Source of the DNA: RGIG3009 sp964490085
Lineage (GTDB): Bacteria > Bacillota > Clostridia > Oscillospirales > Acutalibacteraceae
Length of the DNA stretch: 14,612 bases
Assembly (NCBI GenBank): GCA_964490085.1
Contig: CAZBAO010000035.1
Coordinates: forward strand, 1-14,612
Direction of reading: 5' to 3'
Shown here one piece after another: positions 6,942-14,063 of the stretch. Both the position numbers and the translations under genes were made by a program. The notes under the pieces were generated by a model. The model was not told the origin of the DNA. It saw only the letters and a program-made list of their open reading frames with translations, and made no database searches. How positions within the stretch are numbered: position 1 is the stretch's first letter; each line of letters begins with the position of its first letter.

Positions 6942-8924
6942 CTATTTTTGCGCAGCGCGTGCGCGCTCGCGTTCCGTTAAATATGTGTCGATCGCCTTGC
7001 GAAGCAGCAAGATCGCCTCGTCAAGGTGGGTGTTTTTCAGATAAGCACCTGCCATTGTCTGATGACCGCCCCCGCCGACAGCTTCCATGATCAGTTGTAC
7101 GTTGACCGCTCCGTACGAGCGTGCCGAAACGTTGACGCCGCCGTTTTCGGTAAAGAGAACGAACGATGCTTCCACCTCTTTGACGCACAGCAACTCATCT
7201 GCCGCCTGCGCGGCCGCGATTCGCATACCGGTACCGCCGGAATCCGCACACGCGATCGCCATGCTACGGTACGACGTTGCCGAGGAAACGATCGCGGCTT
7301 TGCGTTGGTACACGGTCATATCCTCGGAAAACATCCGCTTGACCTCCACGGTATCCGCACCGAGTTTGCGTAAATACGCCGCGGCTTCAAAGGTGCGCAC
7401 GCCCGCCTTCATCACAAAATGCCGTGTATCCAGCATAATGCCGGCAAGCAGTGCCTCCGCCTCCAAACGGGAGACCTTGACACCGTTCATATATTGCAGG
7501 ATCTCCGCCACCATCTCGGAAGCAGAACTGGAATACGGTTCGTGATAAAACAGCACCGCGTCGTCGATATGCTCCACCATCTTCCGATGATGGTCGATCA
7601 CCGCGACCGTTTCAACTTGTTCGTATAATTCCGGCACGTCCAGACGCTCCGGCTGATGAATATCGGTGATGATAAGCAGTGTATCCGGTGTGACCATAGG
7701 CAACGCGTCTTGTGCTTGGATAAACAGATCGCCCTGCCCCTGTTCACGGTAATGCTCTACCAACGCCGCAGCAAGTGTCGTTTCGGGGTCGTACACGGTA
7801 TACGCCGGCTTTCCCAAGCTACGGCACGCCGCAGTCAATGCGGCGGCAGAGCCCAAACAATCGAGATCGGAATACCGATGCCCCATCATCAGCACCAGAT
7901 CGCTGTCGGAGATCATTTGTTGCAGAGCCGACGCGATCACGCGGGAACGCACCTTGGTGCGTTTTTCCACACTTTTGGACAAACCGCCGTAGAAGTCAAA
8001 TCCGTTTTTGGTTTTAACGACTGCCTGATCGCCACCTCGGCCAAGAGCCATATCCAACGTCTGTCGGGCTTGCAGATCAGCATCGCATAAGCTTTTCCCC
8101 CGCCCCACGCCGATCGACAAGGTCAGGCTGATCGTATCCGGTGTTGGGATCGCGCGCACTCTGTCGAGTATATCAAAACGATCGTTCTGAATGATGCCCA
8201 GACACCGCTGTTCAAGCAGGATCGTAAACCGATCCGAACCGTTTTTTCGAAATAAACCAGCGTGTGCGGTCGCCCAATCCTCCAACAGGATGTCTACCTG
8301 TGAGAACAATTGCGCGCGCTCACTGTCACGCAGGTTTTTCATGACCTCATCACTGTTATCCAAATATATCGATAACACAACGGGACGACTGTGCTCGTAT
8401 TCTGAGGCGATCCGACTGAACTCGGTGTGGTCAAAGCAATACAAAACGTACGAGACTTCGTCGTGCACGCGCAGCTTACTAACGTATATCGTGTAGTTCT
8501 TTTCACGGCACAATGCCTCCGGCAACACACGACCGGCTAACTGACCGGCAGACAGATTGGTAAACACCTTTTCGATCCGCAGACCAAGCGAATCGTTGCT
8601 TTGAAGCACCTCGCGGCGAAACAGATCGTTGTACCACACGATCTCACTGGTATCCGACACCACAACGACCGGGATCGGTGTGCTTTCCAACGCCGCTCGA
8701 TCTTGTTGGCTGAGATGATCGGTAATACCCGCCAGATAACGGCGGATATCGCGTTTAAGATACCACAACCGCCAAATGCCGTAGCCCCACACCACCGCCG
8801 AAATTGCCGCGGCAATCCAAAAAGCCGTACGATCGAACGCCAGCAGCGTGATAAGCAGGAGAAGCGACAAAGCACCGAACACGATCAAGACCGGTGATAC
8901 CGTCCAAACCGTTCTGCGTTTCAT
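6942..8924 (-). CDS. gdpP: Cyclic-di-AMP phosphodiesterase GdpP (DHH-DHHA1)
   Basis: This membrane protein hydrolyses c-di-AMP to pApA and so tunes potassium/osmotic homeostasis and cell-wall stress. The 660 residues show two N-terminal membrane segments (about 10-29 and 34-54), a PAS-like domain (about 75-170), a degenerate GGDEF domain (about 178-310, with NGSDRF in place of GGEEF), a DHH domain and a DHHA1 domain. Metal-binding motifs visible are GHRYSDLDCLG (348-358; H349, D353, D355), D421 in TDIHQPERL, DHH (445-447), D499 in MLDTRHF and the DHHA1 motif GGGGH (617-621). All look intact, so an active enzyme is expected. The ATG has AAGGAGAGG just upstream. The gene sits 28 nt after rnj and 12 nt before rplI. 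Gene order and domain layout match B. subtilis GdpP (YybT). Confidence 0.95.
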   Translation of the reverse strand: MKRRTVWTVSPVLIVFGALSLLLLITLLAFDRTAFWIAAAISAVVWGYGIWRLWYLKRDIRRYLAGITDHLSQQDRAALESTPIPVVVVSDTSEIVWYNDLFRREVLQSNDSLGLRIEKVFTNLSAGQLAGRVLPEALCREKNYTIYVSKLRVHDEVSYVLYCFDHTEFSRIASEYEHSRPVVLSIYLDNSDEVMKNLRDSERAQLFSQVDILLEDWATAHAGLFRKNGSDRFTILLEQRCLGIIQNDRFDILDRVRAIPTPDTISLTLSIGVGRGKSLCDADLQARQTLDMALGRGGDQAVVKTKNGFDFYGGLSKSVEKRTKVRSRVIASALQQMISDSDLVLMMGHRYSDLDCLGSAAALTAACRSLGKPAYTVYDPETTLAAALVEHYREQGQGDLFIQAQDALPMVTPDTLLIITDIHQPERLDVPELYEQVETVAVIDHHRKMVEHIDDAVLFYHEPYSSSASEMVAEILQYMNGVKVSRLEAEALLAGIMLDTRHFVMKAGVRTFEAAAYLRKLGADTVEVKRMFSEDMTVYQRKAAIVSSATSYRSMAIACADSGGTGMRIAAAQAADELLCVKEVEASFVLFTENGGVNVSARSYGAVNVQLIMEAVGGGGHQTMAGAYLKNTHLDEAILLLRKAIDTYLTERERARAAQK

Positions 8925-8952
8925 AACAACCTCTCCTTTCCTCTATCTTTCG

Positions 8953-10782
8953 TTAGTTTTCCATAATGATGGGTAAGATCATCGGGCTGCGTTTCGTCTT
9001 CTGGAACAGCATACGGGACAATTCATCCCGCACGCGGGATTTCATGGTTGCCCAATCGTGCGTGTGACGCTGACAGCACTCCTCCAACACGCGGCGCGCA
9101 ATAGCTCTCGCCTCGTCCATGAGCTCCTCCGCTTCGCGCACATACACAAAGCCGCGGGATACTAAGTCCGGTCCGGACACGACCTGCCCGTTGATCGGAT
9201 CGATCGTTGCAACCACGACGATCAAGCCGTCCTGCGCCAGATGCTTGCGGTCACGCAGCACGATACTGCCGACGTCGCCGATACCCAGACCGTCCACCAA
9301 TGTGCGACCAGCGGGAACAGAGCCAACCACCGACATTTTATCCGGTGTAAGCTCGATCACCTTGCCGAGATCGGTGACCAGTACGTTTTTGGGCGACATC
9401 CCCATGCTTTTCGCAAGCTGAGCATGCTTTTGCAGATGCTTGTGCTCGCCGTGGACAGGAATAAAGAATTTCGGCTTGGTGATGCCCTGAATGATCTTAA
9501 GCTCTTCTTGACAGGCATGGCCCGAAACGTGGACGTCGTACATTTTCTCATACACGACGTCACAGCCACGTTTCATCAGCTCGTTAACGACTTTGCTGAC
9601 CGTTTTTTCATTACCCGGGATCGGCGTTGCGGAAATGATGATATAATCATCCGGTCCCACCTCCACCTGACGGTGATCGGAGAACGCCATACGCGCAAGC
9701 GCTGACATAGGCTCACCTTGACTGCCGGTGGTGATGATGGTCATCTTTTCCTTGGGGTATCGATTGATCATATCAATATCCACCAAAAGCCCCTCCGGCA
9801 TGGTGAGGTACTTCAGTTCGTGCGCGATCGTCACGTTATTGATCATACTGCGGCCCGAAATGGCAACCTTACGGCCATCCTTAACGGCGGCATCAATGAT
9901 CTGCTGGATACGCGGTAGGTTGGAAGAAAACGTAGCGATGATAATACGCTTATTCTCCGCTTTCTTAAACAAGCTACTGAAGCTCTCCCCTACCACACGC
10001 TCACTGGCAGTATAGCCGGGGCGTTCCGCGTTGGTGGAGTCCGCCATCAGTGCTAAAACGCCTTCTTTGCCCAGCTCGCCGAGACGGGGTAGGTCGATCA
10101 TCGTACCCATGATGGGTGTACAATCGATCTTGAAGTCGCCGGTATGCACCACATACCCGATGGGAGTCTTAATGCCGAGTCCGACCGCATCCGGAATGGA
10201 GTGATTGACGTTGATAAATTCTACCGAGACCTCACCGAAATGCACGACATCACCGGGCTTTACCACGTGTAACGGCACCTTCCCCGATAAGCCATGCTCT
10301 TTCAGCTTGGAATCGATCAGAGCAATCGTCAGCTTAGTCGCATAGATCGGGAAGATCATCTGCTTGAGCAGGTACGGCAACGCACCGATATGATCCTCAT
10401 GTCCGTGTGTGATCACGATACCGCGAATTCGGTCGCGGCACTTTTCCACATGGGTGAAATCCGGCAAAACGATATCCACACCGAGCAGATCTTCATCCGG
10501 AAACGCCATACCGCAATCGATTAAAAAGGAATCGTTACCGTATTCAAACAGGGTCATGTTTTTACCGATCTCATTAAGACCGCCCAGCATGGTGATATGG
10601 ACAGGCTGTGTCGGCTTCGGTGTCGCTTTTTTCGATTGTGTTCGATTCGTATTGTAGCGACGCGCCGGTTGGCGGGTCGGTTTCTTTTCCTCGTCTTTAG
10701 CAGGTGCTTTTGCGGTCCGTGTATTCGGCTTACGGGAGCCGTTCTTCGGTGCGGCGGGGCGTTTGTTTTGTTCTGTTGCCAT
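8953..10782 (-). CDS. rnj: Ribonuclease J (metallo-beta-lactamase/beta-CASP)
   Basis: RNase J is the 5'-3' exo- and endoribonuclease that drives mRNA turnover and rRNA maturation in Firmicutes. The 609 residues carry a Lys/Arg/Pro/Ala/Thr-rich, probably disordered extension (1-60), then GGLNEIGKN (67-75), the zinc motif HGHEDHIG (126-133), NVNHSIPD (191-198), HTGDFK (213-218), a beta-CASP domain (about 240-420; MADSTNAERPGYT at 246-258), SGHA (420-423), PVHGEHKHL (442-450) and the RNase J C-terminal domain from about 490. The catalytic set appears complete. The ATG has GGAGGA four nt upstream. It is the first gene of the operon, with a leader of about 125 nt behind a consensus promoter. Whether it corresponds to J1 or J2 is not decidable here; intact catalytic motifs favour a J1-like enzyme. 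Confidence 0.95.
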   Translation of the reverse strand: MATEQNKRPAAPKNGSRKPNTRTAKAPAKDEEKKPTRQPARRYNTNRTQSKKATPKPTQPVHITMLGGLNEIGKNMTLFEYGNDSFLIDCGMAFPDEDLLGVDIVLPDFTHVEKCRDRIRGIVITHGHEDHIGALPYLLKQMIFPIYATKLTIALIDSKLKEHGLSGKVPLHVVKPGDVVHFGEVSVEFINVNHSIPDAVGLGIKTPIGYVVHTGDFKIDCTPIMGTMIDLPRLGELGKEGVLALMADSTNAERPGYTASERVVGESFSSLFKKAENKRIIIATFSSNLPRIQQIIDAAVKDGRKVAISGRSMINNVTIAHELKYLTMPEGLLVDIDMINRYPKEKMTIITTGSQGEPMSALARMAFSDHRQVEVGPDDYIIISATPIPGNEKTVSKVVNELMKRGCDVVYEKMYDVHVSGHACQEELKIIQGITKPKFFIPVHGEHKHLQKHAQLAKSMGMSPKNVLVTDLGKVIELTPDKMSVVGSVPAGRTLVDGLGIGDVGSIVLRDRKHLAQDGLIVVVATIDPINGQVVSGPDLVSRGFVYVREAEELMDEARAIARRVLEECCQRHTHDWATMKSRVRDELSRMLFQKTKRSPMILPIIMEN

Positions 10783-10822
10783 AAAATCCTCCGTTTCTCA
10801 AATCAGGTAAAATCGAAATTAA

Positions 10823-10843
10823 GCCCCACGTCGTTTGTGAGGC
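10823..10843 (-). other. Hairpin in the rnj leader
   Basis: The minus-strand leader RNA can form a 7-bp stem, GCCUCAC with GUGGGGC (one G-U pair), around a 7-nt loop, about 40 nt before the rnj start. It is not followed by a clean U-tract, so it is not a convincing terminator. It may be a stability or processing element. No known riboswitch class is recognised. Confidence 0.35.
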
Positions 10844-10913
10844 CGTGATAAGCAATATGGTCCGAACACATAAAAAAGATGGGATTGCGCTAACCGATCA
10901 CATTTACATCCAC

Positions 10914-10942
10914 ATTTTACCCTTTTTAACAGCTGTTGTCAA
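10914..10942 (-). promoter_or_regulatory. Sigma-A-type promoter of the rnj-gdpP-rplI-dnaB-tilS-hpt-ftsH operon
   Basis: On the minus strand, TTGACA (10942 to 10937) is followed after exactly 17 bp by TAAAAT (10919 to 10914). The -35 is perfect consensus and the -10 differs by one base. Transcription would start near 10907, giving a leader of about 125 nt before rnj. No other convincing promoter is possible in the short gaps of the operon, although promoters inside coding sequence cannot be excluded. The spacer contains the 10-bp palindrome AACAGCTGTT (10928-10937). Confidence 0.82.
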
Positions 10943-10975
10943 GTTAAAGTATGGTACAAGCCAATACAATTAGAC

Positions 10976-11004
10976 TTGCACCAAGTAAATTTTTTTGTTA
11001 CAAT
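10976..11004 (+). promoter_or_regulatory. Promoter of rnhA
   Basis: TTGCAC (10976-10981) and TACAAT (10999-11004) are separated by exactly 17 bp, with a T-rich stretch between them. The predicted start site is near 11011, giving a short leader of about 26 nt. The ribosome binding site GAGGA (11026-11030) lies 6 nt before the ATG. This promoter diverges from the rnj promoter, with about 33 bp between the two -35 boxes. Confidence 0.75.
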
Positions 11005-11036
11005 ATCTGTACGATCGGCGAAAGTGAGGATTTGCC

Positions 11037-11474
11037 ATGAAAAAAGTGGAATTATTTACCGACGGCGCTTGCTCCGGAAACCCCGGTGCCGGAGGCTGGG
11101 CGGCGATCTTACGGTACGGTACACACGAAAAGGAGCTTTACGGTGGCGAAGAACGCACTACCAACAACCGCATGGAGCTGACAGCGGTTATTGAGGGCTT
11201 AAAGGCGCTCAACGAGCGCTGCGAGGTACTCGTTACCACCGACTCTCAATACGTCGTCAACGGCATTGAAAAAGGCTGGGCGGCAAGCTGGAAAAAAAAC
11301 GGTTGGCGTAAAGCGGATAAAAAGCCCGCACTCAACGCCGATCTGTGGGATGCACTGTTAAGCCTTATTGCTTTACATCAAGTGTCCTTTCATTGGGTGC
11401 ACGGACATCAAGGTCACCCGGAAAACGAGCGTTGCGACGCACTTGCGGTCGCACAGTATCAAAAGTTTATATAA
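11037..11474 (+). CDS. rnhA: Ribonuclease HI
   Basis: RNase HI cleaves the RNA strand of RNA-DNA hybrids, removing R-loops and primers; it is cytosolic. The 145-residue protein closely follows the E. coli-type layout: FTDGACSGNPGAGGWA (7-22) with D9, NNRMELTAVIEGL (43-55) with E47, TTDSQYVVNGI (67-77) with D69, the basic protrusion GWAASWKKNGWRKADKKP (80-97), and HGHQGHPENERCD (122-134) with H124 and D134. All four acidic residues and the histidine are present. Length is typical. The gene diverges from the rnj operon and ends in a strong hairpin terminator. Confidence 0.96.
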   Translation: MKKVELFTDGACSGNPGAGGWAAILRYGTHEKELYGGEERTTNNRMELTAVIEGLKALNERCEVLVTTDSQYVVNGIEKGWAASWKKNGWRKADKKPALNADLWDALLSLIALHQVSFHWVHGHQGHPENERCDALAVAQYQKFI

Positions 11475-11487
11475 ACAAAAGCCTGTC
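11473..11487 (+). repeat. Left copy of 15-bp inverted repeat flanking the rhamnosidase unit
   Basis: AAACAAAAGCCTGTC starts within the rnhA stop codon and leads into hairpin P1 (11490-11522). The identical 15 bp occur inverted at 14049-14063, starting at the tyrS stop codon and also followed by a related hairpin. The two copies bound a unit of about 2.6 kb containing only the rhamnosidase. Confidence 0.8.
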
Positions 11488-11489
11488 GG

Positions 11490-11522
11490 TTAGGAGACAC
11501 TTCTTTACGAAGTGTCTCCTAA
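11490..11522 (+). terminator. Terminator hairpin of rnhA (P1)
   Basis: A perfect 14-bp stem, TTAGGAGACACTTC with GAAGTGTCTCCTAA, encloses the loop TTTAC and begins 16 nt after the rnhA stop. The following TTCTCTTTTGT is T-rich but not a clean tract. ACAAAAG (11475-11481) before and CTTTTGT (11527-11533) after the hairpin can extend the structure. Confidence 0.75.
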
Positions 11523-11540
11523 TTCTCTTTTGTATTAAAA

Positions 11541-11567
11541 ATGACACTTTCGGTTTGAAAGTGTCAT
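11541..11567 (-). terminator. Second hairpin (P2), probable minus-strand terminator
   Basis: A perfect 11-bp stem, ATGACACTTTC with GAAAGTGTCAT, encloses the loop GGTTT. On the minus strand it is followed directly by TTTTTAAT, so it could act as a back-up terminator for the rhamnosidase transcript. Its core GACACTT is shared with P1. Confidence 0.55.
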
Positions 11568-11574
11568 AGTGGGT

Positions 11575-11594
11575 CACGCGCTTTCAAAAGCGTG
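11575..11594. repeat. Third, weaker palindrome (P3)
   Basis: CACGC (11575-11579) pairs with GCGTG (11590-11594) around a 10-nt AT-rich interior, so it is weaker than its neighbours. P2 and P3 are together enclosed by the inverted pair CTCTTTTGT (11525-11533) and ACAAAAGAG (11603-11611), which could form a branched structure. Confidence 0.4.
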
Positions 11595-11619
11595 TAACAA
11601 AAACAAAAGAGTATAAAAA

Positions 11620-11663
11620 TTGAGTGTCCATTTCCAATTTTCAAATTGGTTATGAACACTCAA
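11620..11663 (-). terminator. Terminator of the rhamnosidase gene (P4)
   Basis: This 44-nt symmetric inverted repeat has an outer stem TTGAGTGT/ACACTCAA, a mid stem CAT/ATG and an inner stem CCAATT/AATTGG around the loop TTCA, separated by small symmetric mismatches. On the minus strand it lies 19 nt beyond the rhamnosidase TGA and is followed by TTTTTAT, a good intrinsic terminator arrangement. Confidence 0.78.
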
Positions 11664-11682
11664 TACGACAAGTTACACCGAT

Positions 11683-13931
11683 TCAGATATTGTTTTGGTT
11701 CTGCACAATTTTATAGCTGCCACTGCCAATCACTTTTGAGCCTTGTCCGTCTTCAAAGCAGAATTGCGACTCAAGCACTGCTGTTGCATAGACACCCTTC
11801 GGAATTTCCACATCAAGAACAATACTTTGTCCTTCCCTTCGCCACGAGACTGAGATCTTACCAGACGGCGCGATATGATACGCCGACACAGTATCGAGAG
11901 CAGATACAAAGGATGGGGTTATTTTCAGTTCGTTTACATTGTGCTTGTTCGGATTCAATTGAATGCCTGCGAGGCGTTTGATAAACCACGCACTGATATC
12001 TCCCCAGAAATGATGATTCATAGAGTAGACGCTGTCAGGAAGAAAGTTTTCCCAAAGCGTCGTCGCTCCGCGCTTAAGCCAATTTCCGTAGGACGGAAAA
12101 TCCTCTCGCGTGATCATTTTATATGCGAGATCGCTATATCCGAATTGCGTGAGCACATGAAAGATAACTCTGCCGCCCAACACGCCAACATTCATGTGAT
12201 CGTCGCAGTCGCGGATCATCTGCAGGAGATTTTCAAAGGCAGTGTTTTTCTCGGATTCATCAAAGACGCCGTAATAAAGAGCCATCGCTTGACTGCTTTG
12301 ACAATCGCCCATAACGCGCATAGTCGTAAAATCGACAAGCTTTTTGCGGATCGCTTCTCGGTATTTTGCCGCTTCGCCTCGGGCATAGTCCGCTTTTTCG
12401 GGCATGTTTACAGCGTCAAACATAACAGCCATTTTATTGGCGATATCCATTGATATTACCGTATCGGTAACAATTAAGGGAGCCTTAGGCTTGATCCCAC
12501 CGACATGACACCAGTCACCAAGACCGATGCTCAGCAAACCGTTTTCGTCGCAACGGGTTCTGAGGTAACGCAAGTAAGTGAGAAATGACGGCGCCGCTTC
12601 GATTATCATATCGGTTTCACCGCGATAGATATAAGCATAATACGGAAGATATGCCAGAACGCAATCCCATGCGGGACCGTTGCCCNNNNNNNNNNAAAGC
12701 CCCAACCGCCCGTGGGAACAATGCCCGGAAGTGCTCCGTCTTCACGTTGCGCCTTGCAGATATTTCGCAACCATTCACGATAGTTTCTTTCGGGATCAAA
12801 ATTAAGCAATGCGGTCTCACAAATAAGTGCCGCATCCGCCGTCCAACCATTCTTTTCACGTTGCGGACAGTCGGTGGGAAAATGGTGGAAATTTGATAAA
12901 ATACTTCGTCTTGTAATCGTTTGGAGAGTGTTTACAGTTGGATCAGAACAGGTGAAATCTCCGTAAGTGTGAAGTTCTGTATGGTAAACGAGAAAGGTTA
13001 AAAGTTCATTTGTTGCTTGTTCCCGTGTGATGCCGCTAACCTTGACATACCGAAGGCCGTGGTAAGTGAAAGTGGGCTGATATTCCTCCTTTTCAACGCC
13101 CTTGCAGACGTAGGTGTCTCTGTGAACAATATACTTGTCACGCTCCCAATTGTATTCACGAAACCAGATTTGTTGAATGTTAAGATCCCCGTCAAGCAAG
13201 GAATCCGCGTACCGCAGTTCTATTTTTTGTCCCTTGATGCCATTGATACACAAACGGCAAACACCAGCATTTGACTGCCCAAAATCATAAATATATCCGT
13301 CATTTACCTGTACGATCCGAACAGGCTTAATCTCACATTCTTTGATGATTGGAGAAATGTTCGCCAAGCGCAGTTCCCCCTTCGGTGCTGAGGCGGGCAA
13401 AGCACTTTCCCAATCGGAATCGTCAAATCCTATCCGATTCCAACCCTCGATCTCACAGTTGGCGTCATAGTATTCTCCAAAGCGGTAATCGTCACTTCGG
13501 ATCGGTGACGGCGCGATTTTGAAATCTTCGTCACTGCGGAACAAAATTTCCTGTCCCTGCATTACTTCCATAGCAAACATAGGCGCGCTTCTGAAATCCG
13601 CTTTATCAAAATTCCAAACATATCCGCCGGGATTATTCTGGAAACCGTTCCCGAGCATAATTCCAATGACGTTTTCGCCCACATTAAGGATTACGTCGTA
13701 TTCATCGTAATATATGTAGTCGTTTGTGTTGCTGATATAGGGAGACAAAAAGCCTCTCGTGATATGCTCTCCATTAAAATAAAGCTCATAGAATCCGCAT
13801 ACCGCCACGGTAATCCTGGCTGTGACGGAATGATCTGAATGAAACGTCCGTCTGAAATAGTAAGCAGGAACGCTCTGTTCAAAAGTATTATATTCTTCGG
13901 TTGCTCTTATAAAGTTGCTTTTTAAAAGCAT
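11683..13931 (-). CDS. Alpha-L-rhamnosidase, GH78 family (interrupted by assembly gap)
   Basis: GH78 enzymes are inverting glycosidases that release terminal L-rhamnose from plant glycosides or polysaccharides. Before the gap (13931 to 12696) 412 residues are visible: a beta-sandwich rhamnosidase N-terminal domain (about 20-190), a second beta domain (about 195-320) and the start of the (alpha/alpha)6 barrel. The acidic motif FPTDCPQREKNGWTADA (351-367) holds D354, E359 and D366, with E359 the likely general acid. After the gap (12684 to 11683) 333 residues finish the barrel, with KRGATTLWENF (probable general-base glutamate) and SMNHHFWGDI, then a C-terminal beta domain. The total is about 745-750 residues, plausible for a complete gene. 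The halves are in different frames only because ten Ns were inserted. ATG at 13929-13931 has AGGAG 8 nt upstream. No signal peptide is seen, so the enzyme is probably cytosolic and acts on imported rhamnosides. It stands alone, with no transporter or regulator, and looks more AT-rich than its neighbours. Confidence 0.9.
12686..12695. other. Assembly gap (10 Ns) inside the rhamnosidase gene
   Basis: Ten Ns separate GGWGF (ends at 12696) from GNGPAWD (first full codon begins at 12684, minus strand). Frame continuity requires a missing length of 2 modulo 3, so ten cannot be the true length if the gene is intact. Five missing bases would fit F-x-W-G, with the G at 12685 completing a TGG codon. 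Confidence 0.95.
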
Positions 13932-13961
13932 TTTTATATCTCCTATCTTTGAAACAATTTC

Positions 13962-13989
13962 ATTACAACAAAAACTGCGTCGATATCAA
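13962..13989 (-). promoter_or_regulatory. Possible promoter of the rhamnosidase gene
   Basis: On the minus strand, TTGATA (13989 to 13984) and TGTAAT (13967 to 13962) are spaced 16 bp, about 30 nt before the start codon. Both boxes depart from consensus and the spacing is slightly short. No clear operator is seen in the 131-bp gap to tyrS. Confidence 0.35.
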
Positions 13990-14018
13990 GCACCCCAAAC
14001 AAAACTCCAAAAAAGCTA

Positions 14019-14045
14019 AGGTACACTCCATAAGAAAGTGTGCCT
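14019..14045 (-). terminator. Terminator hairpin of tyrS
   Basis: On the minus strand a 9-bp stem with one mismatch (AGGCACACT with AGTGTACCT) encloses a 9-nt loop. After TAGC comes a run of six Ts. It begins about 17 nt after the tyrS stop. Its core ACACTTTC/GGAGTGT resembles P1 at 11490-11522. Confidence 0.6.
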
Positions 14046-14048
14046 CTT

Positions 14049-14063
14049 GACAGGCTTTTGTTT
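14049..14063 (-). repeat. Right copy of 15-bp inverted repeat flanking the rhamnosidase unit
   Basis: Read on the minus strand this is AAACAAAAGCCTGTC, identical to 11473-11487 but in the opposite orientation. It begins at the last base of the tyrS stop codon and leads into the terminator hairpin at 14019-14045. No transposase is encoded between the two copies. Confidence 0.8.

Noticed and set aside
8228..8391. Active diguanylate cyclase in the GdpP GGDEF domain
   Set aside because: The GGEEF signature is replaced by NGSDRF, as in other GdpP proteins, where this domain is degenerate and does not make c-di-GMP.
10783..11036. Riboswitch, small RNA gene or tRNA in the divergent intergenic region
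   Set aside because: Only two promoters, a weak hairpin and a short palindrome can be supported; no known RNA class is recognisable.
11875..12453. 192-codon open frame on the plus strand opposite the rhamnosidase
   Set aside because: The opposite strand carries conserved GH78 barrel motifs throughout, so this frame is a by-product of that coding sequence.
12606..12695. Continuation of the first rhamnosidase half past the Ns to a stop at 12606
   Set aside because: The residues after the gap in this frame match nothing in the family. The other frame gives GNGPAWD and the rest of the barrel, so this tail is produced by the wrong gap length.
11683..13931. Rhamnosidase as a pseudogene
   Set aside because: The only break coincides with the N run; both halves are otherwise open and hold all expected motifs.
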